Source of the DNA: Paenibacillus barcinonensis
GTDB lineage: Bacteria; Bacillota; Bacilli; Paenibacillales; Paenibacillaceae
Length of the DNA: 64,000 bases
Assembly (NCBI RefSeq): GCF_003217495.1
Contig: NZ_QJSW01000015.1
Location: 50,838 to 114,837 of the forward strand
Reading direction: 5' to 3'
This document shows, one piece after another, positions 50,817 to 60,181 of this stretch. A program made the position numbers and the translations under genes. Position 1 is the first letter of the stretch, and each line of letters starts with the position of its first letter. Under the pieces are notes generated by a model that ran no database searches, was not told the origin of the DNA, and saw only the letters and a program-made list of their open reading frames with translations.

Positions 50817-52760
50817 CTATCCTTCCATCTCCCCTTTGTAAAAAGGGTTCCACCCCTGGCCTTTGCCCGACGGCATCGCGCCTGGCACACCGTCCGCCTC
50901 AAGCAGCGGACGGACAACTAACTTCACAGGCCACGTCTCGCTCTCGAAAATAACCCGAGCAAGCGCGGCCCGATCCGCTTCGGGAAGCTGCACAGCATGC
51001 AGCGCTTCCCGCCAGGCCTGCTCCGTGATCTCCCAGAACTCCGTTTCCGGGATGTTATACACTTCGCTCAAAGCCTCCATGATCGCAGCCAGATTCACCT
51101 GCGTCCCGAGAGACTGCACGTAGAAGATCAGCTTCTCGATCGTTTCATTGTAAAGGCTGTTGGAATATCCGGGGCGAATGTGATATGCCGGATCGGCTAT
51201 CCCATGCTTGTCCAGATACGGCTGATGCAGACGCACAGAGTCATGGTCCCGGAACAGCAGCCCCTTCACCTGATTATCCCGCAGGACGAGACAGCAGTTC
51301 TGACCATGAATCTCCGGCACAACCCCCACCTTGAATAGCCGCATGACAATATCATAGAACGTGGCAGCTATGTCAGAATAGAAGTCCAGCACATGCTTCG
51401 CACTCGGCTCCCTGCCTGCAATGTCGCTCAGCAGATGGTGCCCGTCCAGATTTACGCCAAGTGCAGCCATCGGAATGATTTTATAAGCATCGTCCAGAAG
51501 CTCAGCCGGATAAACCCGAATCTGTGCTGCCAGATGGCGCGGGTGATCATCGAACAGCCCCATGGCCTCCGGCATGTATCCCCACCAGTTCTGCTCCTCA
51601 CACATATACACCTTGTCTTGCAGCGTCTCGTCACAAGCCACTGCCTGTCTCAGCATTCTCTCCCCCACAAGCCCGTTCAGCAGCTTAACCACCGGAAGAT
51701 AACGCGCCGCACCTAACGACAGAACACTGACCGGCAGCTTGAGCATAAGCGCAGACTCCGCAGTTTGAGCCATGGAGCGCAGGGAAGAGGTAGCGTATAC
51801 GTTACCAACCTGTGTATCCAGCACTACAATCGTGCCCGCTACGATTTCTTTGGTGAAGCGGGGCAAAATCACATGCTCTAGCTGCCACGGATGGACTGGC
51901 ATTGGCACATAAGCGTCTATGCTCAGACCTCTACGAAGGTATTCCGATTGCATCTCTTCACGCTGGGAATCATACAGTACATTCAGAATGGACATGCCAC
52001 CTTCACATCCCTGCTGCACTGCATCCCGCTTGATTGCCACCCAGCGCAGCGGGATCGTCTTCCCGAACTCGGCTGCATATCTGGCAACATCTTCTGCGCT
52101 GAATCCGACCTTTGCTTTGGAGCATGGATGGAACGGACGATCTCGCAGTGCAGCAATACGCTCTCCCTTCACAAACCAATCATATGCTGACTTCGGATGA
52201 CATGCAGATAACGTCTGTACCTGATCCCAGCCCAGTGCGTACTGTTCTACCGCCAGATTCACGCTTGCCAGGAAATCCGCCACACCGGGCTGTGAATAGG
52301 CATCCTGAGACAATGCCCGCTGTAGCACCGCTTGGGCCACTTCGGCAGGAGTGAGAATCTCACTCCAGCTGCCATCCGGCTTCTCCTCATAGATGGGCGA
52401 ACCCGGAACCCACTGCACTGCCTGCCGTACCCCTTTTTCCACCAGACACAGTACACCCTCTGTATGCAATCCCAAACGAAAAGGCACCATAGCCGCAGGC
52501 GTATCCTCACCAGAACTGTGCTCATGTTTATTCTGCACATCGACAGGGTGATGGTGCGTATGATGCTTCCCGGTGCTCTTTGCCACTTGAGTCTCATATC
52601 TCTTATACAAGTTTCGAAGCGGTGCAGGAGCAACGGCCAAATCAACAAAGGATTGACCTTCCAGCGGAAGCAACTGCTCCGCCAGCAGACTATTCATCAG
52701 ATCAGACATCACCCGTAGCTCAGCGGCTTGCCGACTGGAACACTGAATTAGCGTTGACAT
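50817..52760 (-). CDS. NIS siderophore synthetase, IucA/IucC family (SbnC-like position)
   Basis: 647 aa from ATG 52760 (GGAGGAGG 6 bp upstream; an ATG two codons earlier abuts it). ATP-dependent ligase joining carboxylates to amines in siderophore assembly. Motifs: HPCSKAKVGFSAEDVARYAAEFG near 215-240, VHPWQLEHV near 300, ATSSLRSMAQTAESALMLKLPVS near 330-352, EIHGQNCCLVL near 500, and FRDHDSVRLH. A His-rich insert (HHTHHH...HEHSSG) lies near residues 66-90. Last gene of the operon, overlapping the decarboxylase by 41 bp. By order and C-terminal position it matches SbnC, which adds alpha-ketoglutarate in staphyloferrin B; that substrate assignment is inference. Confidence 0.88.
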   Translation of the reverse strand: MSTLIQCSSRQAAELRVMSDLMNSLLAEQLLPLEGQSFVDLAVAPAPLRNLYKRYETQVAKSTGKHHTHHHPVDVQNKHEHSSGEDTPAAMVPFRLGLHTEGVLCLVEKGVRQAVQWVPGSPIYEEKPDGSWSEILTPAEVAQAVLQRALSQDAYSQPGVADFLASVNLAVEQYALGWDQVQTLSACHPKSAYDWFVKGERIAALRDRPFHPCSKAKVGFSAEDVARYAAEFGKTIPLRWVAIKRDAVQQGCEGGMSILNVLYDSQREEMQSEYLRRGLSIDAYVPMPVHPWQLEHVILPRFTKEIVAGTIVVLDTQVGNVYATSSLRSMAQTAESALMLKLPVSVLSLGAARYLPVVKLLNGLVGERMLRQAVACDETLQDKVYMCEEQNWWGYMPEAMGLFDDHPRHLAAQIRVYPAELLDDAYKIIPMAALGVNLDGHHLLSDIAGREPSAKHVLDFYSDIAATFYDIVMRLFKVGVVPEIHGQNCCLVLRDNQVKGLLFRDHDSVRLHQPYLDKHGIADPAYHIRPGYSNSLYNETIEKLIFYVQSLGTQVNLAAIMEALSEVYNIPETEFWEITEQAWREALHAVQLPEADRAALARVIFESETWPVKLVVRPLLEADGVPGAMPSGKGQGWNPFYKGEMEG

Positions 52761-54231
52761 GTTCATCCTCCTCCGTCAAATAGTGAAATGCCGGGTGCGG
52801 ATGTCCCAGAAAATCGTGATGGGAGATCGTCCAGGAGTACGCACCGGATTTAACAAAAACAACAATATCACCTACCCGTAACCTCTCCACTTCTGCATCT
52901 GAATGCAGACGATCCTTCGGTGTACATAGCTCACCTGCGATGTGGACTCGCCCTTGCTTGACTTCGGGTCTGCTGAACGCATGTTGCCATTGTTCTGTAT
53001 ATACAATCTGGAATGGATGATTGTGTCCCCATGAGGCAGGCAGACGCTGATGATGTGTACCTCCTCGCACGATGGCAAACCACTCTCCATGCGAACGCTT
53101 GATATCCGTGACCTCTGCTGCATAATAACCGTGTTCGGCAACCAGCAGGCGACCTGATTCGAAGAACAGCTCACCTCCGCGGGCAGCAAGGCGCTTTCTG
53201 CTCTCACTCTGCTCCAGAAGCTTCGTAAACAAAGGCCAGTCGAAGCCAGGACTGCCATCATACGTCACACCGAAGCCACCACCCGCATTCACAATGTCTA
53301 CCTGCACGTGATATCGCTGCTGCCACTGCTCCACCTTTTGCAAATACAGCTCAATCATCTCGGCATGCAGCCCTGCATCCATGTTGTTGGACAAGGAATG
53401 AAAATGGAATCCACACAACCGAATCACCCCCGCGCCTTCCACGCGGAGCAGCTCGATCGCCTCCTCCAGATCCTCTTCATCCATTCCAAATGGACTCGGA
53501 CTGCCTCCCATGACAATCTTCGTTTGCGGCAGCGCACTGCTTCGCAGGTTAATTCGCAGCAGCACACGAACCTCAGGCACATCTCCCCTGTGACCTGCGA
53601 CCTCCCATGTTTGCTCCGGGTGTTCCAGCACCATCTTGTGGGCGCAGTATTCCGTATCGTCCTCCTGCTCACCTGTCCGTTTGCCTGATTGCGCACTTAC
53701 CTGCTCATCTGCCAGCTTAACCGCCAGCTCACCAGCTTCTCTCCCTGCTTGCCTCCGTTGCTGCTGTACTTGCTCTTCTGGCTCGCGATCATCATTCCGC
53801 TCTGACTGCTTCATATGTTCATCACGTGTTACAATGCGCTCCTTCGCAATGGCAATAATACGCCTCAGCTCCAGCACGCTCTCCACATGGATATAGCTCA
53901 CGTCCTGCTCCAGCGCTTGCTTCAGCTCGCTTTCCTTCTTGCCTGGGCCTCCGAACAGAATCGGAACATCGCGGCTTACCGCCCTCACCTTCAGCAGCTC
54001 GCCAATAGAAGCCACCTCAAAGCCCTTCACCCATGGAAGCAAGGCTTCAATAATACGTGGATCAGGGTTCGCTTTGATCGCATAGAACAATCTCGTGTTC
54101 ACAGGCATCGTTTGCAGCATTTCACGCACCTGTGCCTGTATTCCAGCCAAATCGTAGATATATGAACAGATTGGCTCGTCCAGCTTTACCCGTTTTAGTT
54201 CCTCCAGCGCTTGCTGTACCCCTGCTTTCAT
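52720..54231 (-). CDS. sbnH: PLP-dependent decarboxylase, SbnH-like
   Basis: 503 aa, group IV decarboxylase fold (diaminopimelate/ornithine decarboxylase type). PLP lysine in FYAIKANPDP near residue 50. HFHSLSNNMDA near 285 and GGGFGVTYDG near 315 bind cofactor and substrate. The C-terminal beta-domain has AGELCTPKDRL near 440. In staphyloferrin B synthesis SbnH decarboxylates a citryl-diaminopropionate intermediate. Unusual: about 80 extra highly charged residues (about 125-205, EEQVQQQRR...) are inserted after the first strand-helix units. ATGA overlap with the SbnG gene upstream. Confidence 0.88.
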   Translation of the reverse strand: MKAGVQQALEELKRVKLDEPICSYIYDLAGIQAQVREMLQTMPVNTRLFYAIKANPDPRIIEALLPWVKGFEVASIGELLKVRAVSRDVPILFGGPGKKESELKQALEQDVSYIHVESVLELRRIIAIAKERIVTRDEHMKQSERNDDREPEEQVQQQRRQAGREAGELAVKLADEQVSAQSGKRTGEQEDDTEYCAHKMVLEHPEQTWEVAGHRGDVPEVRVLLRINLRSSALPQTKIVMGGSPSPFGMDEEDLEEAIELLRVEGAGVIRLCGFHFHSLSNNMDAGLHAEMIELYLQKVEQWQQRYHVQVDIVNAGGGFGVTYDGSPGFDWPLFTKLLEQSESRKRLAARGGELFFESGRLLVAEHGYYAAEVTDIKRSHGEWFAIVRGGTHHQRLPASWGHNHPFQIVYTEQWQHAFSRPEVKQGRVHIAGELCTPKDRLHSDAEVERLRVGDIVVFVKSGAYSWTISHHDFLGHPHPAFHYLTEEDEHVNANSVFQSASR

Positions 54232-55004
54232 GTCTGTCCACCTGCATTTCTGTAGTCGTTTCGCTTTTGGGTATATGCCCGGAATGCTGTATTACGGTCA
54301 TCCCCGAGCACATAGATGTGCACACCCCGTTCACGCCACACCTGCATGTCCTTGATTCCCCTTGTCACCGTGGCATAGGGCACGCCGCACTGCTGTGCAG
54401 TGTCATGGAGTGTCCGCAGCGCATCCTGCACGTCCGGGTGATCTGTCTGCCAAGGCACACCCAGCGACTGCGACAAATCCGCCGCCCCTTCCAGCACAAA
54501 GCTCACCTGCGGATGAGACATCAGTTCCGGGCTTTGCCGCACACCCTTCACGCTTTCAATCATAGGCACAATCATCACCTGTTCATTGGCCTCCGCAATG
54601 TAGTCTATCAGCGGAAACTTGCCGAATACTCCAGGCCGTCCGCTGTTCAGACTACGCATGCCTATCGGATGATAATACGCATGATGTACCGCTTCCTTCA
54701 CTTGAGCCAGCGTTTCTACATGCGGAATGACGATGCCCTGTGCCCCGCAGTCCAGCACTTTCAGAATTTCGGTCCGCTCCACCCTCGAGATGCGCACCAA
54801 GGGTGTAAGCTCAGCCAGCTCGGCCGCTCGAATTAATTCTTCTACGGATTCCATCGACGTCGCTGTATGCTCCAGATCAATAATGACAAAGTCATATTCG
54901 GCCTGACCGATCAACTCTATGATGATGGGATGCGGAATAGAGACAAACAGGCCGAATACTTCCTGTTTACGAGCGATCTTATCCTTGAGTGTATTCACCC
55001 TCAT
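54228..55004 (-). CDS. sbnG: HpcH/HpaI-family citrate synthase, SbnG-like
   Basis: 258 aa, a (beta/alpha)8 aldolase-superfamily protein. Metal and substrate residues are visible as IDLEHTATS near 40, RISRVERTEI, PIGMRSLNSGRPG near 115, MIESVKGV near 145 and VLEGAADLSQSLG near 170. The last motif differs from true HpaI aldolases and fits SbnG, which condenses oxaloacetate with acetyl-CoA to dedicated citrate for the siderophore. Start ATG 55004 overlaps the preceding NIS synthetase stop. A dedicated citrate supply implies citrate is the siderophore backbone. Confidence 0.88.
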   Translation of the reverse strand: MRVNTLKDKIARKQEVFGLFVSIPHPIIIELIGQAEYDFVIIDLEHTATSMESVEELIRAAELAELTPLVRISRVERTEILKVLDCGAQGIVIPHVETLAQVKEAVHHAYYHPIGMRSLNSGRPGVFGKFPLIDYIAEANEQVMIVPMIESVKGVRQSPELMSHPQVSFVLEGAADLSQSLGVPWQTDHPDVQDALRTLHDTAQQCGVPYATVTRGIKDMQVWRERGVHIYVLGDDRNTAFRAYTQKRNDYRNAGGQT

Positions 55005-56806
55005 TGGCCTTCTGCCTTCTGTTGGAGCGTATCCTTAGCCAGCTTGAGCGGGTTACTTGCTTTGCGGAAATATAGCTCGCCATCCCCATACAGCCGGCGT
55101 TTGGTCATCTCTTCAATCAAGGCATCTGCTGCAAAAAGGTCAAACATCTTAAACCTCTCCGCATACTCGGGATGCTGCCGCTGATAATCCAGAATGACAC
55201 CTGCACACAGCTTCCAGAAGCTTTCTTCGGACAGGCCGAAGGGCTCCAGTGCCAGCGCAATATCCGTCATGCAGATAAAAAAGAAAGCATCATACGTATA
55301 GTCACGCACCTCCGACACATCACCAGCGTAGATGAACGAATACCGGTTGAACTTACGGTGTGTTTCCGGTTCGGGATGCAGCTTGGGCGCACGTTCCGGG
55401 TGCAATAGCTGATCCGGGACGTACCGGACGCCATCATGCAAATCCTTGATGATGATGCGTTTGGGCAGTTCGTTTTCAATCACCAGAATGATATTCTGGG
55501 CATGAGATTCAAGCGCAATCCCGTGCGCATATAACAGATGAATAATCGGCAAGGTAAGTGTGCGAACGAGCGCTTCTGCCCACTCCTGTACCCCATACCG
55601 CTGAATGGCCTCCTGCACATAAGGAACTCCGTTCCGCTGCACCAGCATCAGGGCATTCAGCGGCCAAGCCGTCTCACCTGCGCTCAGGTGAACGGATACA
55701 TTTTCACGCCAGATTGCACCGAGAGTGCCGTAAGCGCGCCCATATTGAGTGACAGGCAGTTGTTCATAGCGGAACGAAAGGCCCATGATTTCTTTCAAAA
55801 TGGCAAACTGCTCCTGCCGCAACAGCTCATCCTCACGCACCAGTTCATCCAGCCAATCGCTGATCAGAGGCGCATTTTGCGTTGTATGCTGGGCAAGAAT
55901 ACGCGTGCTCGACGTGTTGGTAATGCTCAGAGCCAGCTTGATATAAGGGGCCTGCTTATTCTTCCGGTTCGAGAGAGAACGAATGGATTGCTGCGCACGG
56001 TAGGTGGAGGAAGAAGCCCCCAGATACACGATGTCGCCATCCATCAGCTGCCGGGCAAATATAGACTCCAGTGCATGCTCCCACTGCCAAGGATGAACAG
56101 GAATCAAGCTGTAGGAACCGATATCGTTCGAACCTGCTTTAGCCAAAAGATTCTGGCGGAACTGCTGCCTGTCCTCCACGGTCAGGTGCTGCTCAAGCAA
56201 AGACTCACAAGTGTAACCGCTGGATACAGCCGTTTGGGCCAGTTCCTTTCTCACCGCAACCCAGATCAGTGCAACGTCTGCATTAAACTCGGGGCCGTAG
56301 GCCAGATTGTCCTGTAGCGAGAACCCTAGCCGTGACTTGTAGCTTGGATGATACAGATGACCGTCAGTCATATGACTCTCCAGTGCATCGTAGTGCCGAT
56401 CCCCAATTGGAATGCTCTGTGGCAATACTGCGCGGCACTGACTATCCTTGGCCATCGTTTCCTGTAGCTCCTGAATAAAAGCCGATACATTCGCACCCTT
56501 CAGGTGGTTCAACACCATTTCCTCCAGAAACCGATCCAGATCGGAGCAGACGATGCCCTCACGCATAATAGATCCTTTCTTCACCTTCACTCGGCCAAAC
56601 GAAAACTTTTGCTCCGCCTCACAGGTATACACCACGGATTCGCCTGAAGCTGTAGTTCCGCTGGTACGCCACTCCTGTCCGTTCACCTGACAATCCAAAA
56701 TCCCCTCAAACCATAGCGCCTCCAGCGTCTGCCGCATGATTCGCTCCTGAACTTCCACATATACAGGGCTCTCGCCTGTCTTAATTTCGATATCCATGAC
56801 TGTCAC
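55001..56806 (-). CDS. NIS siderophore synthetase, IucA/IucC family (SbnF-like position)
   Basis: 601 aa from GTG 56806, chosen because AGGGAG is 8 bp upstream; the GTG three codons earlier overlaps that site. Motifs: HPSYKSRLGFSLQDNLAYGPEF near 165-190, VHPWQWEHALESIF near 245, STYRAQQSIRSL near 275, IKLALSITNTSSTRIL near 300, ESHAQNIILV near 440, and IIKDLHDGVRY. Middle synthetase gene; in staphyloferrin B the equivalent SbnF adds the second diamino acid. ATGA overlap with sbnG downstream, and its start lies within the preceding NIS gene. Confidence 0.88.
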   Translation of the reverse strand: MTVMDIEIKTGESPVYVEVQERIMRQTLEALWFEGILDCQVNGQEWRTSGTTASGESVVYTCEAEQKFSFGRVKVKKGSIMREGIVCSDLDRFLEEMVLNHLKGANVSAFIQELQETMAKDSQCRAVLPQSIPIGDRHYDALESHMTDGHLYHPSYKSRLGFSLQDNLAYGPEFNADVALIWVAVRKELAQTAVSSGYTCESLLEQHLTVEDRQQFRQNLLAKAGSNDIGSYSLIPVHPWQWEHALESIFARQLMDGDIVYLGASSSTYRAQQSIRSLSNRKNKQAPYIKLALSITNTSSTRILAQHTTQNAPLISDWLDELVREDELLRQEQFAILKEIMGLSFRYEQLPVTQYGRAYGTLGAIWRENVSVHLSAGETAWPLNALMLVQRNGVPYVQEAIQRYGVQEWAEALVRTLTLPIIHLLYAHGIALESHAQNIILVIENELPKRIIIKDLHDGVRYVPDQLLHPERAPKLHPEPETHRKFNRYSFIYAGDVSEVRDYTYDAFFFICMTDIALALEPFGLSEESFWKLCAGVILDYQRQHPEYAERFKMFDLFAADALIEEMTKRRLYGDGELYFRKASNPLKLAKDTLQQKAEGQ

Positions 56807-58778
56807 ATGCTTCACTCCCTAAACGTTTCATGACGTTACGTACCGGCACATATGCCGGGGTCTGACTAATGCCCGTGAGACAGCTGACCAGATTTTGTTT
56901 GGCGAGAAAAGCCTCTGCCGTCAGCAGATGCTGTACATAAATGTTGCCTGTTCGAGCCAGCTCTGCCTCCAGCGCATGTCGCACCTGCATCCAGAAGTGC
57001 TCTTCCGGCACCCCCATATCCCGGGCAAGAACATGAAGCAAGGCTCCAAGGTGGTTGACGATAAAATAATACGAGGTCCGCGCCCACGCCTGTTCACGCG
57101 AATAATATAACAGCCCTGTTATTTCTATAGGTTTAGATGTAACTTCGGCTTTGGTTGCGGCTTTGGTTGTAGCTTTGTTTGCTGCAATTGCCTGATCTTG
57201 CATCTGTTCATCCTGCAGTCGTTCACTGACGAATTCCCGGTCAACACTTACCCCTTCCAGATCACGCACGATAAAAGCAACAGGCATGCCCCGCTCAAGC
57301 GTCACCAGAGTGTTCTGTAGATGGGCTTCAAAATGAATGCCCTTCTCTCCAGCCGCTCTTACCAGCGGTAGCAGTGAGCAGTCCAGATAACGGGCGAGCC
57401 AGTGCTCCACCAAGCCTATGTTGATCCTTGGATTGGTCGCAGTCGCAGGTTGATACCCTGCCTGACCATGCCAGATGTGGTCGTTGGTGGATTGTTTACT
57501 TCCTGCAGATAACATATGAGTGCCCTCTGTATATTTACTGTTTGCTTTATCACCCTTGCTCTCATGACCATGACCAGCGTAATGGCCAAGCATGGTGATC
57601 AGCCGGGATGGTGCCCCCGGTAGCGGCGACTCCACCAAACTGGACAACACATATGTATCCGCGGGATCGAACTCAATCGGCCGGTAAGCGATGGTGAACA
57701 GGCTTGTAAGCTCTTCCTCCTCGAACATACATGTCGCTACACCTGTCTCGTACGCAATATGAGTCTGCGGCTCGGCTGCAAAACATCCTTGCTGCCACAC
57801 ATATCTGGACGCATCCAGTGTGCGCCTCATCTGCTCGGCATTGTTGGTACGAATCATATTCGTAATCTGCATGTTCAGTGACAGCTTGATGTTACAGCTC
57901 CAGTCCGGCACGTATACCGTACGCACAGAGGAAGTGGGGTAAACCCTGGGTCCTGCACTGCCGAGCAGCAGCAGCTTCTCTTCGCGGATATAGGACTGAA
58001 CCTCGTCCAGACGTGTGATGTGTTCATATTGCCATGGGTGGACGGGCAGCAGCCCATACATGCTCATTTTTTCTTTGGACACAGGCAAGTCGTAGCTTGC
58101 CAGTAAAGATTGAAGATTTATTTTTTCCGCGTGCTTCACCCATTCCTCTGCATACACATCCTGCCTTACGGCGATATAACAGAGCTGGAACGAGACCTGA
58201 AGCTCCGGGCTGTACTTCCGTACATCCTCTGCGGTAAAACCTCTGGAGTTTTTCGGAAACGGGTGAAACGGATGACCATACAATAAAGACTGCTCGGATG
58301 TAATGTAATTATGGATACCGTGGTCTGATGCCTGCTCCATGTACAAGGTCAGATTAGATGCGCTGTTCTCGACCTTTTGGGCAAAATCATCGAACCGATC
58401 CGTGACTTTTTCTCTTGTATACTTTATTTGCTCTTCTTGTCCTGTTCCTTCTCCTGAACAATTCCCCTCCTTGCCTTCTCCGGCAATCTCAGCGGAAATC
58501 CAGCGTGCCAGATCACGGTAATGTACCGTTCCCCCGTTATAGCTGATGCTCGAATACTCATGCTCACCCATCGCCGAGTAATAGGACAGCTTTCCAGTCA
58601 CCCTTACACCGCTACACGGAAAAAAGATGGAATAGATGTGCGTATCCGGTTTGAGCTGGATATGCTCTTTCCTCTCCGGCCCAAGCTCGCGGATATAACA
58701 GTTCAGCAGCAGTTTACATGTATGTTCATCGGCCTGCTGCGCCGCCCTGGACTTGCGTTTGATTCCCATTTTGAACAA
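56781..58778 (-). CDS. NIS siderophore synthetase, IucA/IucC family (SbnE-like position)
   Basis: 665 aa from TTG 58778 (AAGG 9 bp upstream). Motifs: HPFHPFPKNSRGFTAEDVRKYSPEL near 165-190, VHPWQYEHI near 250, TSSVRTVYVP near 283, CNIKLSLNMQITNMIRT near 300, FEAHLQNTLVTL near 495, and FIVRDLEGVSVD. In staphyloferrin B the equivalent SbnE condenses citrate with the first diamino acid. Odd: a Lys/Ala/Thr-rich low-complexity stretch (ANKATTKAATKAEVTSK, near 540-557) not expected in the fold. It overlaps the MFS gene upstream by 53 bp. Confidence 0.88.
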   Translation of the reverse strand: MFKMGIKRKSRAAQQADEHTCKLLLNCYIRELGPERKEHIQLKPDTHIYSIFFPCSGVRVTGKLSYYSAMGEHEYSSISYNGGTVHYRDLARWISAEIAGEGKEGNCSGEGTGQEEQIKYTREKVTDRFDDFAQKVENSASNLTLYMEQASDHGIHNYITSEQSLLYGHPFHPFPKNSRGFTAEDVRKYSPELQVSFQLCYIAVRQDVYAEEWVKHAEKINLQSLLASYDLPVSKEKMSMYGLLPVHPWQYEHITRLDEVQSYIREEKLLLLGSAGPRVYPTSSVRTVYVPDWSCNIKLSLNMQITNMIRTNNAEQMRRTLDASRYVWQQGCFAAEPQTHIAYETGVATCMFEEEELTSLFTIAYRPIEFDPADTYVLSSLVESPLPGAPSRLITMLGHYAGHGHESKGDKANSKYTEGTHMLSAGSKQSTNDHIWHGQAGYQPATATNPRINIGLVEHWLARYLDCSLLPLVRAAGEKGIHFEAHLQNTLVTLERGMPVAFIVRDLEGVSVDREFVSERLQDEQMQDQAIAANKATTKAATKAEVTSKPIEITGLLYYSREQAWARTSYYFIVNHLGALLHVLARDMGVPEEHFWMQVRHALEAELARTGNIYVQHLLTAEAFLAKQNLVSCLTGISQTPAYVPVRNVMKRLGSEACDSHGYRN

Positions 58779-60180
58779 GGATGCCTACCTTCTTTCGCGT
58801 TATAAGTAATACCAGAGGTAATGTCAGCAGGATGGCGCAGCCCAGCCCGATGCATATTTCCTGGAGAGCTCCCCATTTGGCCAGATCAACTGCTCTGCCA
58901 TGTCCGGCAAGCCACTGCCAGCGCATATCGTAATACAGCGTCATACCCATAACTGCAAATGATGAAGCCAATCGTTCAATCGTGGTGCATAACACCGATC
59001 CTTCATGCATGTCTTCCTCGGGCAAGGCCTGTAGTCCAAGCGAGGTGATGCTCATGCCTGACAGTCCCACACCAATCCCCCGGCAGGCCATCAGCACACC
59101 GATGATCCAGATTGGCGGTCCCATGGGCAAAAAAGCAAATATCAGGATCGACAGCGATACGAGCAGGGTTCCCCACGCGATAAAACGAAGTGAACGACCG
59201 CGATCCAGCCAATTGCCGCCAATCCACATGAACAGACTGGTGCAGATGGACAGTGGAATAAACAATGCCCCGGAAAGCGCCGGAGACAATTGAAATACCT
59301 CCTGCAGAAGCAGAGGCACCGCAAAAATGACACCAAACATCACACAGTCCTGAATCGTTGAGATGACAACCGTAAGAGGGTATATTCCTTGTCTTCGCAG
59401 TAGCTTGTAACGTATCAGCGGCTCTTCACGTCGATTCTCTACCTGGATAAAGCGCATTAGCAGCATCAAGCCAAAGGCAATCAGTAGCCATCGTATCCAC
59501 AGTGTTCCCGCTTGGCTGGCGAACAGCTGTACTCCCAGACTGAGTGCCCCGACTGCACCTGCAAGACGCAGCACACTGGAGGGATGCCATGATTTTCTGC
59601 GAGCCGGGATATAGGTTTGAATGACCTTTGCACATCCAATCCAGGAAAACACTGCGAGAGGCACATTCAGCCAAAACAGCATCTCCAGCCGCCCATATTG
59701 AATGATGACACCACCCAGCGTCGGCCCAGCAGCAGGAGCAAGCATAAGCAGGAGACCCCACGCGCCCGTAATACGTCCCCGAACCTCCGGTCCGTAAACG
59801 TCAAACAGCAGTACAAGGGACAATGGAATCATCAGCCCCGCCGCTACACCATGCATGAACCGTACCACCAGCAACACCTCGATAGAAGCATGGAACAGCG
59901 CTCCCAGTACGGAGAATCCTCCATAGATGGCAATGCCCAGCATATACGTCCGCTTGCGTCCCAGCCGATCTACAATCAGCGAGGCCAGCGGCATCGTTAA
60001 TGTCATGGCGAGCATGTACAGCGCAATGATCCAGCCGCCTGCGGTGGTGGAGATGTGATAATGCTTGATAAAATAAGGCAGCAGCAGGTTAAACGCACTG
60101 TTGGTGAGCACCAGGGTAAAGGCTCCGAGCAGAATAGCCAGTAATACCGCATGCTGCCTAAGCAATGATATTTTCAGCAT
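58726..60180 (-). CDS. MFS siderophore exporter, SbnD-like (DHA2 family)
   Basis: 484 aa from ATG 60180, which lies two bases inside the aminotransferase frame end; a TTG 51 bp upstream lacks a site and gives an atypical N-terminus. Fourteen membrane helices of the EmrB/DHA2 layout. Motif A-like SLIVDRLGRKRTYMLG near 60-75, and motif C region WGLLLMLAPAAGPTLGGVI near 135-153. Its place between the aminotransferase and the first NIS synthetase equals that of sbnD, the proposed staphyloferrin B exporter. Tightly embedded in the operon, so export of the product is the best guess. Confidence 0.85.
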   Translation of the reverse strand: MLKISLLRQHAVLLAILLGAFTLVLTNSAFNLLLPYFIKHYHISTTAGGWIIALYMLAMTLTMPLASLIVDRLGRKRTYMLGIAIYGGFSVLGALFHASIEVLLVVRFMHGVAAGLMIPLSLVLLFDVYGPEVRGRITGAWGLLLMLAPAAGPTLGGVIIQYGRLEMLFWLNVPLAVFSWIGCAKVIQTYIPARRKSWHPSSVLRLAGAVGALSLGVQLFASQAGTLWIRWLLIAFGLMLLMRFIQVENRREEPLIRYKLLRRQGIYPLTVVISTIQDCVMFGVIFAVPLLLQEVFQLSPALSGALFIPLSICTSLFMWIGGNWLDRGRSLRFIAWGTLLVSLSILIFAFLPMGPPIWIIGVLMACRGIGVGLSGMSITSLGLQALPEEDMHEGSVLCTTIERLASSFAVMGMTLYYDMRWQWLAGHGRAVDLAKWGALQEICIGLGCAILLTLPLVLLITRKKVGILVQNGNQTQVQGGAAGR

Positions 60181-60181
60181 G

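Noticed and set aside
55538-56317. 259-codon open frame opposite the SbnF-like synthetase
   Set aside because: Antisense shadow in GC-richer coding DNA.
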